Of a stretch of 64,000 nucleotides of DNA, positions 1 through 9,806 are shown one piece after another. The stretch covers positions 310,001-374,000 of the forward strand of contig BGKB01000001.1 of assembly GCA_003116975.1 (NCBI GenBank), given 5' to 3'. Origin of the DNA: Aurantiochytrium sp. KH105. Taxonomy: Eukaryota; Sar; Bigyra; Thraustochytrida; Thraustochytriidae. Below the pieces are notes generated by a model. That model did no database searches. It was not told where the DNA came from and saw only the letters and a program-made list of their open reading frames with translations. How positions within the stretch are numbered: position 1 is the stretch's first letter; every line of letters begins with the position of its first letter. Made by a program: the position numbers and the translations under genes.

Positions 1-1487
1 ACTTGTGCATGGCCATGGAGTCGTGGCTCAAGTCGGAGGCGTCCAACGTCGTTGTCATCCATTGTATGACGGGGCGTGGACGCAGTGCTGCAGTGTGCGC
101 GTGTCTCCTGGAGTGGGTCGGCCGCGCCGCCAGTGCGCGAGAGGCGCTCGCCTTTGTGCTCAAGCGCCGAAGGGCGGAAATGGCGCTCGCAATAGTTCCC
201 ACGCAACTTCGCTACATTGACATGTTCCACGAGATCATGGAGGGAATTCGCCCGCGCTCCGAGCCCCTCAATCTCAAGCGCCTCATTGCCTCCGTGGTTC
301 CAAACATGATGTCCTCGGCGGATCGCAAGCTTGCCGATATGCCCTCGCAAGGCGGGTGCAAGCCGTATCTCCAGGTCTTCAAGAATGGCAAGCTCCTCTT
401 CACTACGGCCTGGGCTGATGAGCAGGCCGAGGGAGGGACGCGAGTTTACCCTGCAAGCAAGACGGAGGGCTTCGACATGGATGTTGACTGCTTTGTTGAT
501 GGCGACATCCTCTTGCGTCTTCGACACATTGACACGTCGACGGGCAAGCCCGTCTCTATCTTTCGCTACGGCTTTCACACGGGCTACGTGCCGACGGGGA
601 CCTTGCGTCTCTCCAAGGCCGACCTGGACGGCGCCAGCGTCGACGACCGCATTCCTGCAAACTTTCACGTTGAGCTCGAGTTCGAGCCTGCGCAGGATAA
701 GGCTGCCACGGAGGAGTCAGCCGATGCCATGTTCGACGCAACGCTCTCCTCGAAGGCAGCCTTTTGGGACGAGATCGCGCGCAAAAAGCAGCAGGCGCGT
801 CAGCGCAGTGACTCCGAGCAAGACCGCCTTCTCAACGCTTCCAAGGCCCTCGATCTCGGCACGAACCAAGGTGCAAATAATGCAGGTGCCCCGGCCGAGG
901 GCGCGCAGACTGCATCTGGGGCTGCTGGCTCTGGCAGCGATGTCAAAAAACCTGATCAGGTTGTGGAGTTCAGCTTGCTGGATGACGAGGATGACTTTGA
1001 CGAACCTGCTCGCGATGATCGCAGAGGATCTGCGGACTCGACGTCGGCTCTCTTTAGCAGCCTCATTGGCGACAGTTCCCCCAAGCCACCATCTTCCGCA
1101 CCTCTTGCTGCACCTGCTCTTGCACCAACCAAGGAGCCATCCGCAACACCCGAGCTCACGGGCGCAACGTCGACGACAGAGAACCAGGATCCTGAGAGCG
1201 ATGTCAAGACTGACGCGGAAGTGAAGCATGATAGCACGGAACTTCGCAAGGCTTCTTCTTCTTCGGATATGGACGTCGATGCCACTGCTGCGAACGGAGA
1301 AAAGGGCAACGACGGCGATGATGATGACGACGACGACTTAGACGCCCTGGAACGCGACCTTGGCATCGAGGAAGGGAATGACGAAGATGAAGATGGCGGT
1401 GACAACCTCAAGGCAGCATCGTCGAAGGGCGGCGCCGAAGAGGATCCAGATCTTGCCGAGCTCGAACAATATCTGGAGGGTCTGTGA
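1..1487 (+). CDS. PTEN/tensin-type phosphatase, 3' part only
   Basis: The reading frame is open from the left edge, so the N-terminus lies outside the window. About 494 codons are visible. The first 80 residues hold the end of a dual-specificity phosphatase domain: HCMTGRGRS is the CX5R loop, with Cys at 63-65 and Arg at 81-83, followed by the helix that leads to the C2 domain. Residues about 110-235 resemble the PTEN/tensin/auxilin C2 domain (GCKPYLQVFKNGKLLF, then YGFHTGYVPTGTLRLSKADLDG and FHVELEFEP). The C-terminal half is low-complexity, rich in Ser, Ala and acidic residues, and ends in two acidic amphipathic stretches. No DnaJ domain follows, so this is not a full auxilin. A lipid (PIP3) or protein phosphatase role is likely because the catalytic Cys and Arg are intact. 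Substrate cannot be judged without the N-terminus. Confidence 0.85.
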   Translation, partial: LCMAMESWLKSEASNVVVIHCMTGRGRSAAVCACLLEWVGRAASAREALAFVLKRRRAEMALAIVPTQLRYIDMFHEIMEGIRPRSEPLNLKRLIASVVPNMMSSADRKLADMPSQGGCKPYLQVFKNGKLLFTTAWADEQAEGGTRVYPASKTEGFDMDVDCFVDGDILLRLRHIDTSTGKPVSIFRYGFHTGYVPTGTLRLSKADLDGASVDDRIPANFHVELEFEPAQDKAATEESADAMFDATLSSKAAFWDEIARKKQQARQRSDSEQDRLLNASKALDLGTNQGANNAGAPAEGAQTASGAAGSGSDVKKPDQVVEFSLLDDEDDFDEPARDDRRGSADSTSALFSSLIGDSSPKPPSSAPLAAPALAPTKEPSATPELTGATSTTENQDPESDVKTDAEVKHDSTELRKASSSSDMDVDATAANGEKGNDGDDDDDDDLDALERDLGIEEGNDEDEDGGDNLKAASSKGGAEEDPDLAELEQYLEGL

Positions 1488-1733
1488 GTGATATATAATA
1501 TACATCAAACAACGTAACTGACGCGAATTCACGCGAGAATGTCTTTGTGAACTTGATCATATCGATAAAGAGCTGAAGCAATTGTGTTCGATTTCATCAA
1601 TGCAGTGATCAAGCAAGTACAGGAAGCAAATGTATCAAGAAACAAACATGTCCGAATGTTTTTCTGCTTTTATGTATACCGGCAGGAGTAGGGAGATAAG
1701 ACAAAGGCCATTGCCACGAGCTCCTCTTGATCC

Positions 1734-3479
1734 TCAAGGAAGAGCGGAGGAAGACTGTGATGAGGATATGACAGCTCCGGCCGAAGACGTTTTCTTGTTG
1801 GAGTTCTTCCGTTTCTTCTTCTTCTTTAAGCCCGCAGATGAGCCAGCCGAGGGGTCGAGGATCTTGTCAAGATCTCCAAGCGCGCCATATGATTTGGTAG
1901 CGCGCACTCGCTCCATCGTCTGGTTAAGCCTGAACTTGCGCAGACGAGCCTCTTGCTGCGCCTCGAGACGCTTGCGCACGAGCTGGCACCGCTGTTCTTC
2001 CATCCGCTTGGCGCGCTCCTCGTTCGTCTCGATTTTCTCAATAATTTGCAGTCGCTTGAATTCTTCGATCCGCTTGATGCGCTCAATGTTGTCGAGCTTG
2101 TCCTGCTTTCGCATTTCTTCTTCGGCCTTGCGAAGCAGATACTCTTCGTGACGCTGCTTTTCGATTTCTGCCATCTTTTGTTCGTGTGCGCGCATTCGCG
2201 AGAGAATGTCTTCGGCGTTATTGTGGACATTTGATTTGCAGTCCATGGCTGCCTTTCGCCGTCTCGCTTCAATCTCGTCTCGCTGCTTGCGAAGCTCGTC
2301 GGCTTCGATGGCAGCCTTGCGTTCCCGTTCGCGCTTGCGCTGCATTTCAAGTTTCTGCTTGCGGTTAAAGTCTTGGCGCTTTTTGGCTTCGTGGCGCTCC
2401 GAGGCCTCCCTGGCCCGGCGCATTTTGTCCTCTTGGGCCTTGCGCAAGCGCTCCGCCTCGCGGCGCGCCATTTCTCTTTGCTTGCGAAGCACCTCTTGGC
2501 GTCGGCGGTCGTCATCTTGCATCTTGAGCAGCCGCTGATGATTGCGCCGTTCCTGTTCCTCGAGAATGCTGCGCGTCTGCTGCTCGAACTCTTCCTTTTT
2601 GCGGATTTTCTCCTTTTCCTTTTCGCGCACCTCTTTGAGGCGCTGCTTTTCCTGCTTTGCGCGCAATTTTTTCATACGCTCGGCCTCGCGAAAGGCGGCA
2701 CGCTCGGCTTCGGCGCGCTTGCGCTCGTCCTCTTCTTCCTGACGTTTGCGCTGGAGCTCGATTTCGCGCTTCTTTTCGATGGCGGCGAGCCTCCGCTCTT
2801 CAATCTCGCGCTGCCGGAGTTCTTGTCGTCGTCGGGCCTCATCTTCTCGCTTTTGCTTTTCCATTGCCTGACGCTGCATGTTGAGTTCGTACTCGACCAT
2901 TTGCTTGATCTCCTCTTCTTGCTTGTGCTTGAGTTTTTCGAGGCGCATGCGCTCACGCTCGAGTTGGGCTTCCACGTCTGCGCCACCAGGAATGGGCAAA
3001 GGTTCTGCGCTGGATTTGCCAGCTCCCCTCGTCTTTTTCTTGGCGCCCTTGGCGTCCAAAGCAAGTGCCCGCAATGGTGAACGCGGACTGAAAATGCGAG
3101 CCGCGAGTTCGGCCTTTTCCTTGGGCGAAAGAGCCTCTGCAGCCTTGGTCGCACTCGTTATAGCTTCACCGGGACCCGCTTCAGACGACTTGGCTTCCTC
3201 GGTCTCATCTTCACATTCCACGCTAAGGGATGCAAGAAAGGCACTGATTTTGTCGCGTTCTTCGCGAACGACTTCTAGCTTTTGCTGCCGCCTCTTCTCG
3301 ACGTGCTCGTGTTTGAGCTTTGCGACCTTTTTGGGAACCTTGCCACCTTCAAGAAAGTCCGCGAGTCTCGTTGGCCGCAGCTCAACGGGGTCGATACCCT
3401 GACGGAGACATGCTTCGAGCGATCGTGGCGAATCGATTGGCTTGTCACTCTCCAAGAAGTTGTCTAGACTTGTGCTCAT
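1734..3479 (-). CDS. Coiled-coil protein, CCDC177-like
   Basis: The ATG at 3479-3477 gives 581 residues; the frame runs seven codons further but only from a TTG. The N-terminus has a short ordered element, SPRSLEACLRQGIDPVEL, then TRLADFLEGGKVPKKV and a basic helix with KRRQQKLEVVREERDKI. From memory this layout (SPRSLEAC...P-x-EL...LADL followed by charged helices) matches animal CCDC177. Residues about 165-530 are an almost unbroken charged helix rich in Arg, Glu, Lys and Gln, a long single-helix or coiled-coil region. The C-terminus is a Lys-rich and Ser-rich tail. It is convergent with the phosphatase gene and divergent from the PG-rich coiled-coil gene at 4382. A cytoskeletal or flagellar role is inference from family and neighbour; no catalytic motif is seen. 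Confidence 0.8.
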   Translation of the reverse strand: MSTSLDNFLESDKPIDSPRSLEACLRQGIDPVELRPTRLADFLEGGKVPKKVAKLKHEHVEKRRQQKLEVVREERDKISAFLASLSVECEDETEEAKSSEAGPGEAITSATKAAEALSPKEKAELAARIFSPRSPLRALALDAKGAKKKTRGAGKSSAEPLPIPGGADVEAQLERERMRLEKLKHKQEEEIKQMVEYELNMQRQAMEKQKREDEARRRQELRQREIEERRLAAIEKKREIELQRKRQEEEDERKRAEAERAAFREAERMKKLRAKQEKQRLKEVREKEKEKIRKKEEFEQQTRSILEEQERRNHQRLLKMQDDDRRRQEVLRKQREMARREAERLRKAQEDKMRRAREASERHEAKKRQDFNRKQKLEMQRKRERERKAAIEADELRKQRDEIEARRRKAAMDCKSNVHNNAEDILSRMRAHEQKMAEIEKQRHEEYLLRKAEEEMRKQDKLDNIERIKRIEEFKRLQIIEKIETNEERAKRMEEQRCQLVRKRLEAQQEARLRKFRLNQTMERVRATKSYGALGDLDKILDPSAGSSAGLKKKKKRKNSNKKTSSAGAVISSSQSSSALP

Positions 3480-4381
3480 CTTGACGTTTCCTTGCCGCAA
3501 CAGTCTCCGGCTTACCCTGTCTGCCTCGCCTCGCGTGTCGCGTCTGCAAAATCGCTACGCTTTCCGGTCGTGGCTTGTCTTGCGATGCCCCTTTGTTTCT
3601 TGCCTGCGTGTCCAGGACGGAGCAAGAGCGCAGGCGCTCGGACCCTGCGCTCGCGCGTCGGCGTCCGAATGCGCGCGCGCACGACGCCGGAACTGGACGG
3701 ACCCCGTCTCACCCAATTTCACGCTTGTCGTCGTCGCCGTCTGCCTGCCTGCCTGTCTGACTGATTGACTGTCTTTAGAGCTGCCAAGCTCTTCCTGTTC
3801 GTGCCCGCGCTCGGGCGCAAATTGGCTAAGTTGCTTTAGTGCCTTCGCTGCCCAGAACGGAGACCAGCACACACAGTCACAGCGGGGGGTCCAAAGGTCC
3901 GCGCCGCGCCACAGCGTTCCCAAGGCCGCTCGCTGTGCCTTGCACGTGCAGGTGCCGAATAAAAGTGGACAATGGACTGGAAGGGGTTCTAGCGGAGCAC
4001 GGGCAAAGTCGGCGTACCTGGAGCCGCGGCGGCGGCCGTAGGGAGGCTCTGAACGGATCTGTAGAAGCAAAGAGAAGGTGGGTGCCATGCCCAGCTTCGG
4101 GGTGTGTACTCGAACGAATGCGCAGCATCGATCTAGTGATCGCTTTGAACGGATGAGCATGAACTACCAAGAATGGGAAAGAAGAACGAACGTAAGAGCA
4201 TGAACTAAGAATGGGAAAGTAGGACACACGAAGGAAAGTAAGGTTGTCCAGCCTGCCTGTAAGAGATAAGCGAGTCGAAGAACGGTGTGAGCAAGAGCGA
4301 CTTTGATAAGAAAGATAGTTCAAGATTAGCAAGCGGACGCAAAGACGTCCGAGCGTGCGTGAATGTTGAGTGGCGTCGCAG
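3480..4381. other. Divergent intergenic region between two coiled-coil genes
   Basis: About 900 bp separate the two start codons. I see no gene. The right part (4100-4330) is AG-rich with repeated GAACGAA/AAGAA words and is probably the leader of the plus-strand gene. The sequence is a candidate shared promoter, but no specific element is recognised. Confidence 0.4.
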
Positions 4382-6073
4382 ATGCGGCAGCGGCAAGTCC
4401 AGCGACGCGACGCACAGCGCTCATCAGAGTCCAAAGAAGGCGACCATGACGTGCCGCGCATGTTGACGAGTAAAAGTGAGATTCTGAAGGCGCTGCGCAA
4501 CGAGCTCGCGCGGGTCGATCAAGAGCTTGCAGATGCAAAAAGTGATGCTCGTGCTAAAGGAAATGAAGATGGAGGAAGAGGAGAAGAAGATGAAGACGAG
4601 GAAAAGGGTGCAGCAGGTGACGAGTATGGCGATGAAGACTTTGACGAGACCAGCGATGCCGAGGAGCAGCATGAGCCAAGCGTGAAACGTAAGATAAAGA
4701 GCCGGTCGACGCTAAAGCAAGCGTCGACGCTGAGCTCAATCAAGTCTCGGATCAGCCAAAAAACAGTTTCTGCAAAGGAACGCGCCAAGCTCGAGACGCT
4801 TGCCAAGACCATGTCCGCTGCGGATGTCCGCGCTATGATCGACTCCTCATCCATCTTGCGGCAGGCCATGCTCGGTATTGGCGTGACAACCGACGACGTC
4901 TTGCCAGGGGGGCTCGAGGACCGCTTCAAAAAGGACATGGGGACGCGCCTACGCGCTCATCTCGAAAAACGGAGAATTGAGACGATCGTGCAGGTCCTCG
5001 CAGAACGCAGTCGGCTTGTCGTCGAGCTTGAAGAAAAAGAAGCCGCCGAAGATAGTCGAGCCGAGAGCGAGCTCAGCCACGGACAAATTCGTGGGCCGCG
5101 CGGAAGTCCAATGGTCATCCTCAGCAAGGAAGAACAGCGACGTATCTTTGATGAGAAACTCAAAGGGCGACGCACCAAGGACGCGACTCGAGACGGCAAG
5201 GCAGGCAAACTTCGAAGGTGGCAGCAGCAACAGCGAGAAGCGGCCCAGGTGCAGCAGGACAAGCTCCGAAAAGACGTTGAAACGCATTTGGAACGCGCTT
5301 CGCTACACGTCAAGGAAGACAAAGAGCGCACAATCGAACGAAGGTCGAAACGGGAAGCCCGCCAAGCTCGCAAGATGGAAATTTGTAGTGCCATCAAGAC
5401 GAGGCGACGTCGCGCAATGGAAAAGCGCTACGCGGAGACGGAAGAGCGTCTTCAAGCATTGGCTCAAGCTAAGGACCCACTCAAGGCAACGAGCGCTGGA
5501 GCCAAGTTGAATCGCTCCGCTACCGAAAAGCTCGAATTTCTTCAACGAAAAGAGGCGCATCGACGCGAGGTTCGCGAAAGCTCCCAACTCCAAGCGTCTT
5601 TGCGCGCTCGAGAGTTGCGACTTGAGCAGGTCGAGAAACTGAAACGGCTTGATCAGGCACGTGAGCGTGCTGAGCAAAAGGCGCAAGAGTCGCGCGAACA
5701 AAGTTGTGTGGATGAAATCGATCGGCAGCTACGGTTCGAGCGACTGCAGCGCCGCATGGAACACGAGCGGGCCCAAGTGCAGATTCGCGTGGATCGAAAG
5801 CTGGCGTTTGCGGAGAGCCTTGATCAAATGCAGGCCGAGCTGGACCGTTTGCGCGAGCTTGCGCGTCGCGATGACTTTGCTCGGGCAGTAGCTCGTGAGA
5901 CGGCCAGCGCAGAAGGAGAAATGGGAATTCCCGGGCCAGGAGAGTACAATGTGGGCAGTACCCTCGAAACTACTGGTGGCAAGTTTGGCACTTTCGACTT
6001 GGCGCGGGTTAAGGCTGCGGAAGAGCGGGCTTCGGCCCTTTCGCCTGGGCCTGGAGCCTATGAAGCATTTTGA
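4382..6073 (+). CDS. Coiled-coil protein with sperm-tail PG-rich (STPGR/SHIPPO) repeats
   Basis: The first ATG is at 4382 and gives 563 residues. Residues about 1-110 are charged and acidic, with a run of Asp/Glu. The middle is a long Arg/Glu/Lys/Gln helix. The last 50 residues carry two PG-rich motifs, GIPGPGEYNVG and LSPGPGAYEAF, separated by a Gly-Lys-Phe-Gly-Thr-Phe element, which is the spacing of sperm-tail PG-rich repeats. Such repeats occur in proteins that bind inside or along axonemal microtubule doublets. A flagellar role is therefore likely for a protist with swimming cells, but is inferred. It starts divergently from the CCDC177-like gene, which suggests shared timing of expression. 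It is convergent with the CAX gene, with about 220 bp between the stops. Confidence 0.82.
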   Translation: MRQRQVQRRDAQRSSESKEGDHDVPRMLTSKSEILKALRNELARVDQELADAKSDARAKGNEDGGRGEEDEDEEKGAAGDEYGDEDFDETSDAEEQHEPSVKRKIKSRSTLKQASTLSSIKSRISQKTVSAKERAKLETLAKTMSAADVRAMIDSSSILRQAMLGIGVTTDDVLPGGLEDRFKKDMGTRLRAHLEKRRIETIVQVLAERSRLVVELEEKEAAEDSRAESELSHGQIRGPRGSPMVILSKEEQRRIFDEKLKGRRTKDATRDGKAGKLRRWQQQQREAAQVQQDKLRKDVETHLERASLHVKEDKERTIERRSKREARQARKMEICSAIKTRRRRAMEKRYAETEERLQALAQAKDPLKATSAGAKLNRSATEKLEFLQRKEAHRREVRESSQLQASLRARELRLEQVEKLKRLDQARERAEQKAQESREQSCVDEIDRQLRFERLQRRMEHERAQVQIRVDRKLAFAESLDQMQAELDRLRELARRDDFARAVARETASAEGEMGIPGPGEYNVGSTLETTGGKFGTFDLARVKAAEERASALSPGPGAYEAF

Positions 6074-6295
6074 CAGAAAAGAAAGAAATATGAAATCAGA
6101 CCACATACACACTTATTGCTTGCTTATTTGTGCTTGCTTGCAAACCTGAAGGATCGCCTGCATAGTCAGTCCTCCTTTAGATGGCTTAGTGATGCCAGTG
6201 TACGAATGACTTGATGAATGAACGAATGCAGTAGTAATGCCGATGTTGAATGAGCGGACCTCACGGTGTATGTTGGTCTCTTCTTGAGCTTGAGC

Positions 6296-8203
6296 CTAGG
6301 GGTGACAGCAAGCCTCTCCGCAAATGCAAGAGGGCTCGGGAAGAATAGCTGAAGCCGGAGGCTCTTTGCGATAAAAATAGGCAACGGCAATGATGCAGTA
6401 CGAAATGATGAGCATGATGCCTTCCAGCCATGTGCTGGTCCCCTGGCGGACCGTAGAGGTCACAACAAGAACGCTGACAACGAGCACAACCGTCTCAAAG
6501 GGGTGAAAGTCGAGCGTGAGCGGCTTGTCGACGATCCAGCCAACAACGCATAGCGCGGGCACGACGCAGAGGGCGATCTGTACCGACGAACCCAGGGCAA
6601 CGCCCAGGGCAAGGTCCATTTTACCTTTGATCGCCACCGTGATTGCTGTGGCGTGCTCTGCGGCATTACCAATGATGGGAAGAAGGATGAGACCAATAAA
6701 CACCTCGCTAAGTCCCCAAGAGACGGAAACTTCCTCGATTGAACCCACGAGAAGCTCTGAGCAGATTGCGACGAGCACGGTCGTTACGCCGAGCATGAAG
6801 ATGGCGCCCTGGAGACTCATGGTCGCCTCCTCGGGGTCCTGCTCGCCTTCAAGCTCCGAGAGAACAGACTGCGCCATTTCCGCTTGGCTTTGGAGCACGT
6901 CGCCCCCAAACGAGCGCGGCAGACTGACCGGAGAGGTCGGCGAGTTCTGCAAAGATGCGTGGTCTTCGTGCATGGGCAGAACTTTGCCATTCTCGTTGCC
7001 ATCTTGATTGTGCACAGCAGCACCCTGCGCACCGTCGTCGTCGACGTAGCCTTGGTCATCGTCCTCGTCCTCGTCGCCGTCGCCAACAGCACCGTGCGCG
7101 ACGTCCATGAGGTGGGTGTGGGTCTTTAGCTGAAAGACGAGAAGCATGCCATAGAGAAAGAAAAGCATGAGAGCCGTGACGTGCGAGATGGTGACGATGC
7201 TGTCGACTTGGCAGGGCACAAGGCAGTCGCTGCGAACCGTGGAGCTAAACGCGGCGGGGATGCTGAGCCCAAGCACGGCCATGAGTAAGAGACTACTGTC
7301 AATTGCAGCAATGTGCGCGTTGAAGTGCTGCTCGCTGTGGTAGAGGCCGCCAAAGAGGAAGCAGCAGCCTGTGACGAGAAGCTCATTGCTGAGCACGGAG
7401 CCGAGAAGCGAGACCTGGACCACGCGAAGTAAGCCCTTTTGAATGGCAAAGATGGAAATGATGAGCTCGGTGGCGTTTCCCAGCGTGGCGTTCAGCAGCC
7501 CCCCGATCGTGTCATTCGTGTACAGCGCAACCTCTTCTGTGAAGTCACCGAGGAGCTGGGCAAGAGGTAAGATTGCGAAGAAGTTCAAGAGAAAGATGGC
7601 TTGGTTGCCCCAGTCCAGAGCGGCGGCCAGCACGCCAAAGGGAATGCAAAGCAAGAAGATACAAACCTTGTTGCCCAAAACAAAGTCGCGCGCCGCATTC
7701 AAGTCCGAGTGCATGGTTTTACGGTCCTTCTTGCCATTGACCAAGTTGTTGTTGCTGACTGAAAAGCTGTTATCCCTTGGACCACCTTCCGAAGACTGGA
7801 TGCTGCCATAGCTGGAAAATCCTCTGCTTCCTGCGGCGAAGTGCTGTCGCTGATCCGAGATGGACTGGTCTTGAAGCATGGATCCGAGTTTCTCGCGGCG
7901 CGCCCGCAGACGAACGTTGAGAAGCCCCTTGAATTTGAGCGCGCCAAAGAGTCCAGCAGAGGGCGACCGAGCGCCTTGCGGGTCGAGCATGGCGATTTGC
8001 GAAGATATCGTTGAATTCATTGCCGGCAGCGACGGTCGTCGTGCTTGCCGCGCATTGTGCGACGGTGGAGCTGTGTACGAGTTGGATCGCGGGAAGGAGG
8101 CCAGCCGACGCGTTGGTCCTGCGTTGCGCTCCTCCCCGAAGCCGCCGCCGATCTGCGCGGTGCTCCCCGCGTCTGCAAAGTTGACCTCGCGTTTGTCGCT
8201 CAT
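6296..8203 (-). CDS. CAX: CAX-family Ca2+/H+ exchanger
   Basis: The ATG at 8203-8201 gives 635 residues; ten upstream codons begin only at a GTG. Residues 1 to about 180 are a Ser/Arg-rich cytosolic tail, longer than in plant or yeast CAX. Two alpha-repeats follow: GNATELIISIFAIQKGLLRV with GSVLSN (about residue 242) and GNAAEHATAITVAIKGKM with LGSSVQIAL (about 512). The glutamates of GNATE and GNAAE are the expected cation-binding residues. Between the repeat halves is an acidic linker of about 100 residues (runs of Asp/Glu near 375-395), typical of CAX though long. About eleven hydrophobic segments can be picked out. The likely role is proton-driven Ca2+ loading of a vacuole or other acidic store. 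The C-terminus is short and Cys-rich. Confidence 0.93.
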   Translation of the reverse strand: MSDKREVNFADAGSTAQIGGGFGEERNAGPTRRLASFPRSNSYTAPPSHNARQARRPSLPAMNSTISSQIAMLDPQGARSPSAGLFGALKFKGLLNVRLRARREKLGSMLQDQSISDQRQHFAAGSRGFSSYGSIQSSEGGPRDNSFSVSNNNLVNGKKDRKTMHSDLNAARDFVLGNKVCIFLLCIPFGVLAAALDWGNQAIFLLNFFAILPLAQLLGDFTEEVALYTNDTIGGLLNATLGNATELIISIFAIQKGLLRVVQVSLLGSVLSNELLVTGCCFLFGGLYHSEQHFNAHIAAIDSSLLLMAVLGLSIPAAFSSTVRSDCLVPCQVDSIVTISHVTALMLFFLYGMLLVFQLKTHTHLMDVAHGAVGDGDEDEDDDQGYVDDDGAQGAAVHNQDGNENGKVLPMHEDHASLQNSPTSPVSLPRSFGGDVLQSQAEMAQSVLSELEGEQDPEEATMSLQGAIFMLGVTTVLVAICSELLVGSIEEVSVSWGLSEVFIGLILLPIIGNAAEHATAITVAIKGKMDLALGVALGSSVQIALCVVPALCVVGWIVDKPLTLDFHPFETVVLVVSVLVVTSTVRQGTSTWLEGIMLIISYCIIAVAYFYRKEPPASAILPEPSCICGEACCHP

Positions 8204-9806
8204 GGTCTCTTTCGACGTTATCGCAAACACCACCAGCGCGTGCTATGCGATAGGCGAGTCCGGGCTCGGCCCTTGCGCGCCGGACAGGCCTTGCGCCCAG
8301 CCGCGAGCCGTCTTCGGCGGGTCCCAGGCCGTTGTCCGTCCGGGCGCAGGGATAGCTAGGCTATTGCTGCTTGTATACCGTTTCCACCATACGGTTTTTT
8401 TTTCCATTCCTCATAATTCCTCACCGCTAGATGGGACGCCCTGACATCTGCACCGCGATGCGATGCGACGACCCTTGCCAGCCAGCCGGATCTTGGCGGT
8501 CCTTGGTGCTGGTGCTGGTGCTGCTGCTGCTGGAGCAGCTGCGACAGGGCGCGATTGCGTGCTGTCGACGTTGTTTCCACTGCTCCTTCTTACTCGTTCT
8601 TACCGCTATCTGCGAGCTGGATGCCTTGTCACATTACATTTTGCGCTCCGTGGAGAACCATCTGCGCTGCAGCAGCATGCCGCAACTCATTGACTGCACG
8701 CGCCTGCTTTCCACTTGCCGTTGCTCGCCTATTTGCTCACTCGAGTGCGTGCACGGAGTCGTGACCCCGCCAGCCGAGCGCAAGCGCTCCTCTGATGCAA
8801 ATGCCGGGTCCCCAAGGACTCCTCGATACAGAAACTCTGCACAAGCACAATCGACCCGGCGATCGCAATCGCAGTCTGCCGCTGCGGTTCTAGCACCGCA
8901 GCTTGGGGTCAGCTGCAGCTGCAACTGCAGCACGCAGACGCTATCTCTCTCTCGCCAGCCAGCCAGCTACCTCGAAGCGAGCTAGCGTTCGTCCCGTGGC
9001 GAGTCACAGACTCCGCTTCTTGGTTCGCGTGCACTGCGGCGCGTTCATCGCGATCTGCAACTTCTTCTCCACCATCATCATCACCATCATCATCAGCAGC
9101 AGCGAAAGCAGCAGCAAAAGCAGCAGCAGGTCGCACTTGGTCAGCGCTTGGATGCACGTTCAGGGCGCGGCCTCGAGCTTTCTCGCAAGCAGCAGCCAGC
9201 AACCCAATTCGCGGCACGGTGGATGTGACCATCGAACCCGCGCTTGCGGCCGTCTCGAGCGATGTCGTTCCTCGGTCGGGTGCAGCAGCTGCTCCTGCTC
9301 GTCCAATCGGATCTAATCTGATCTATCTTTGACCTGCAGCTGGTCGCGGAGCCTGTCAGGTTGCCTCAGATGACTGACGTGCACGCACGCGTGCATCAGC
9401 TGCAGCATGTGCGGCGCCTCGTCGTCCATTCCCAGCCCAAGGGAGCGTTTATCGCCCCGCGAAGCTCTGGCGCGTCGTGTCAGCTGCGCCGAGCTGAAGC
9501 AGCGAAGGGGACCGACAGCAGGCAGTCCGCAGACACCCGCGCAGAGCGACGCGGCGACGCAGCGGCAGGCGAGCAGAGCGCAGCGCAGAGCGCAGCAGAG
9601 CGCAGCAGAGCGCAGCAAGCAGCCACAGACCCCGTTCGCGCGGACCTGGACCTCGACCTGGACCCCGTTCGCATTTCTGACTCGGACCTGCGCAGGGACG
9701 CTTCGACGCTTCGACACGTGACGCAGAACCTGCGACGGGGGACGGAGACGGCGAGCGAGCGAGCGAGCGAGCGAGGAGCAGAAGCGGAGAAGAAGGAGCG
9801 GAGAGG
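8204..9806. other. Divergent intergenic region, CAX / phosphate carrier
   Basis: About 1.6 kb with no convincing gene. It holds a CTG run near 8515-8540, CAT/CAG-type runs near 9070-9130 and a GCGAGCGA run just before the carrier start. Small open frames here are Arg/Ser/Ala-rich and look like chance products of GC-rich sequence. A non-coding RNA or leader exon cannot be excluded. Confidence 0.35.
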
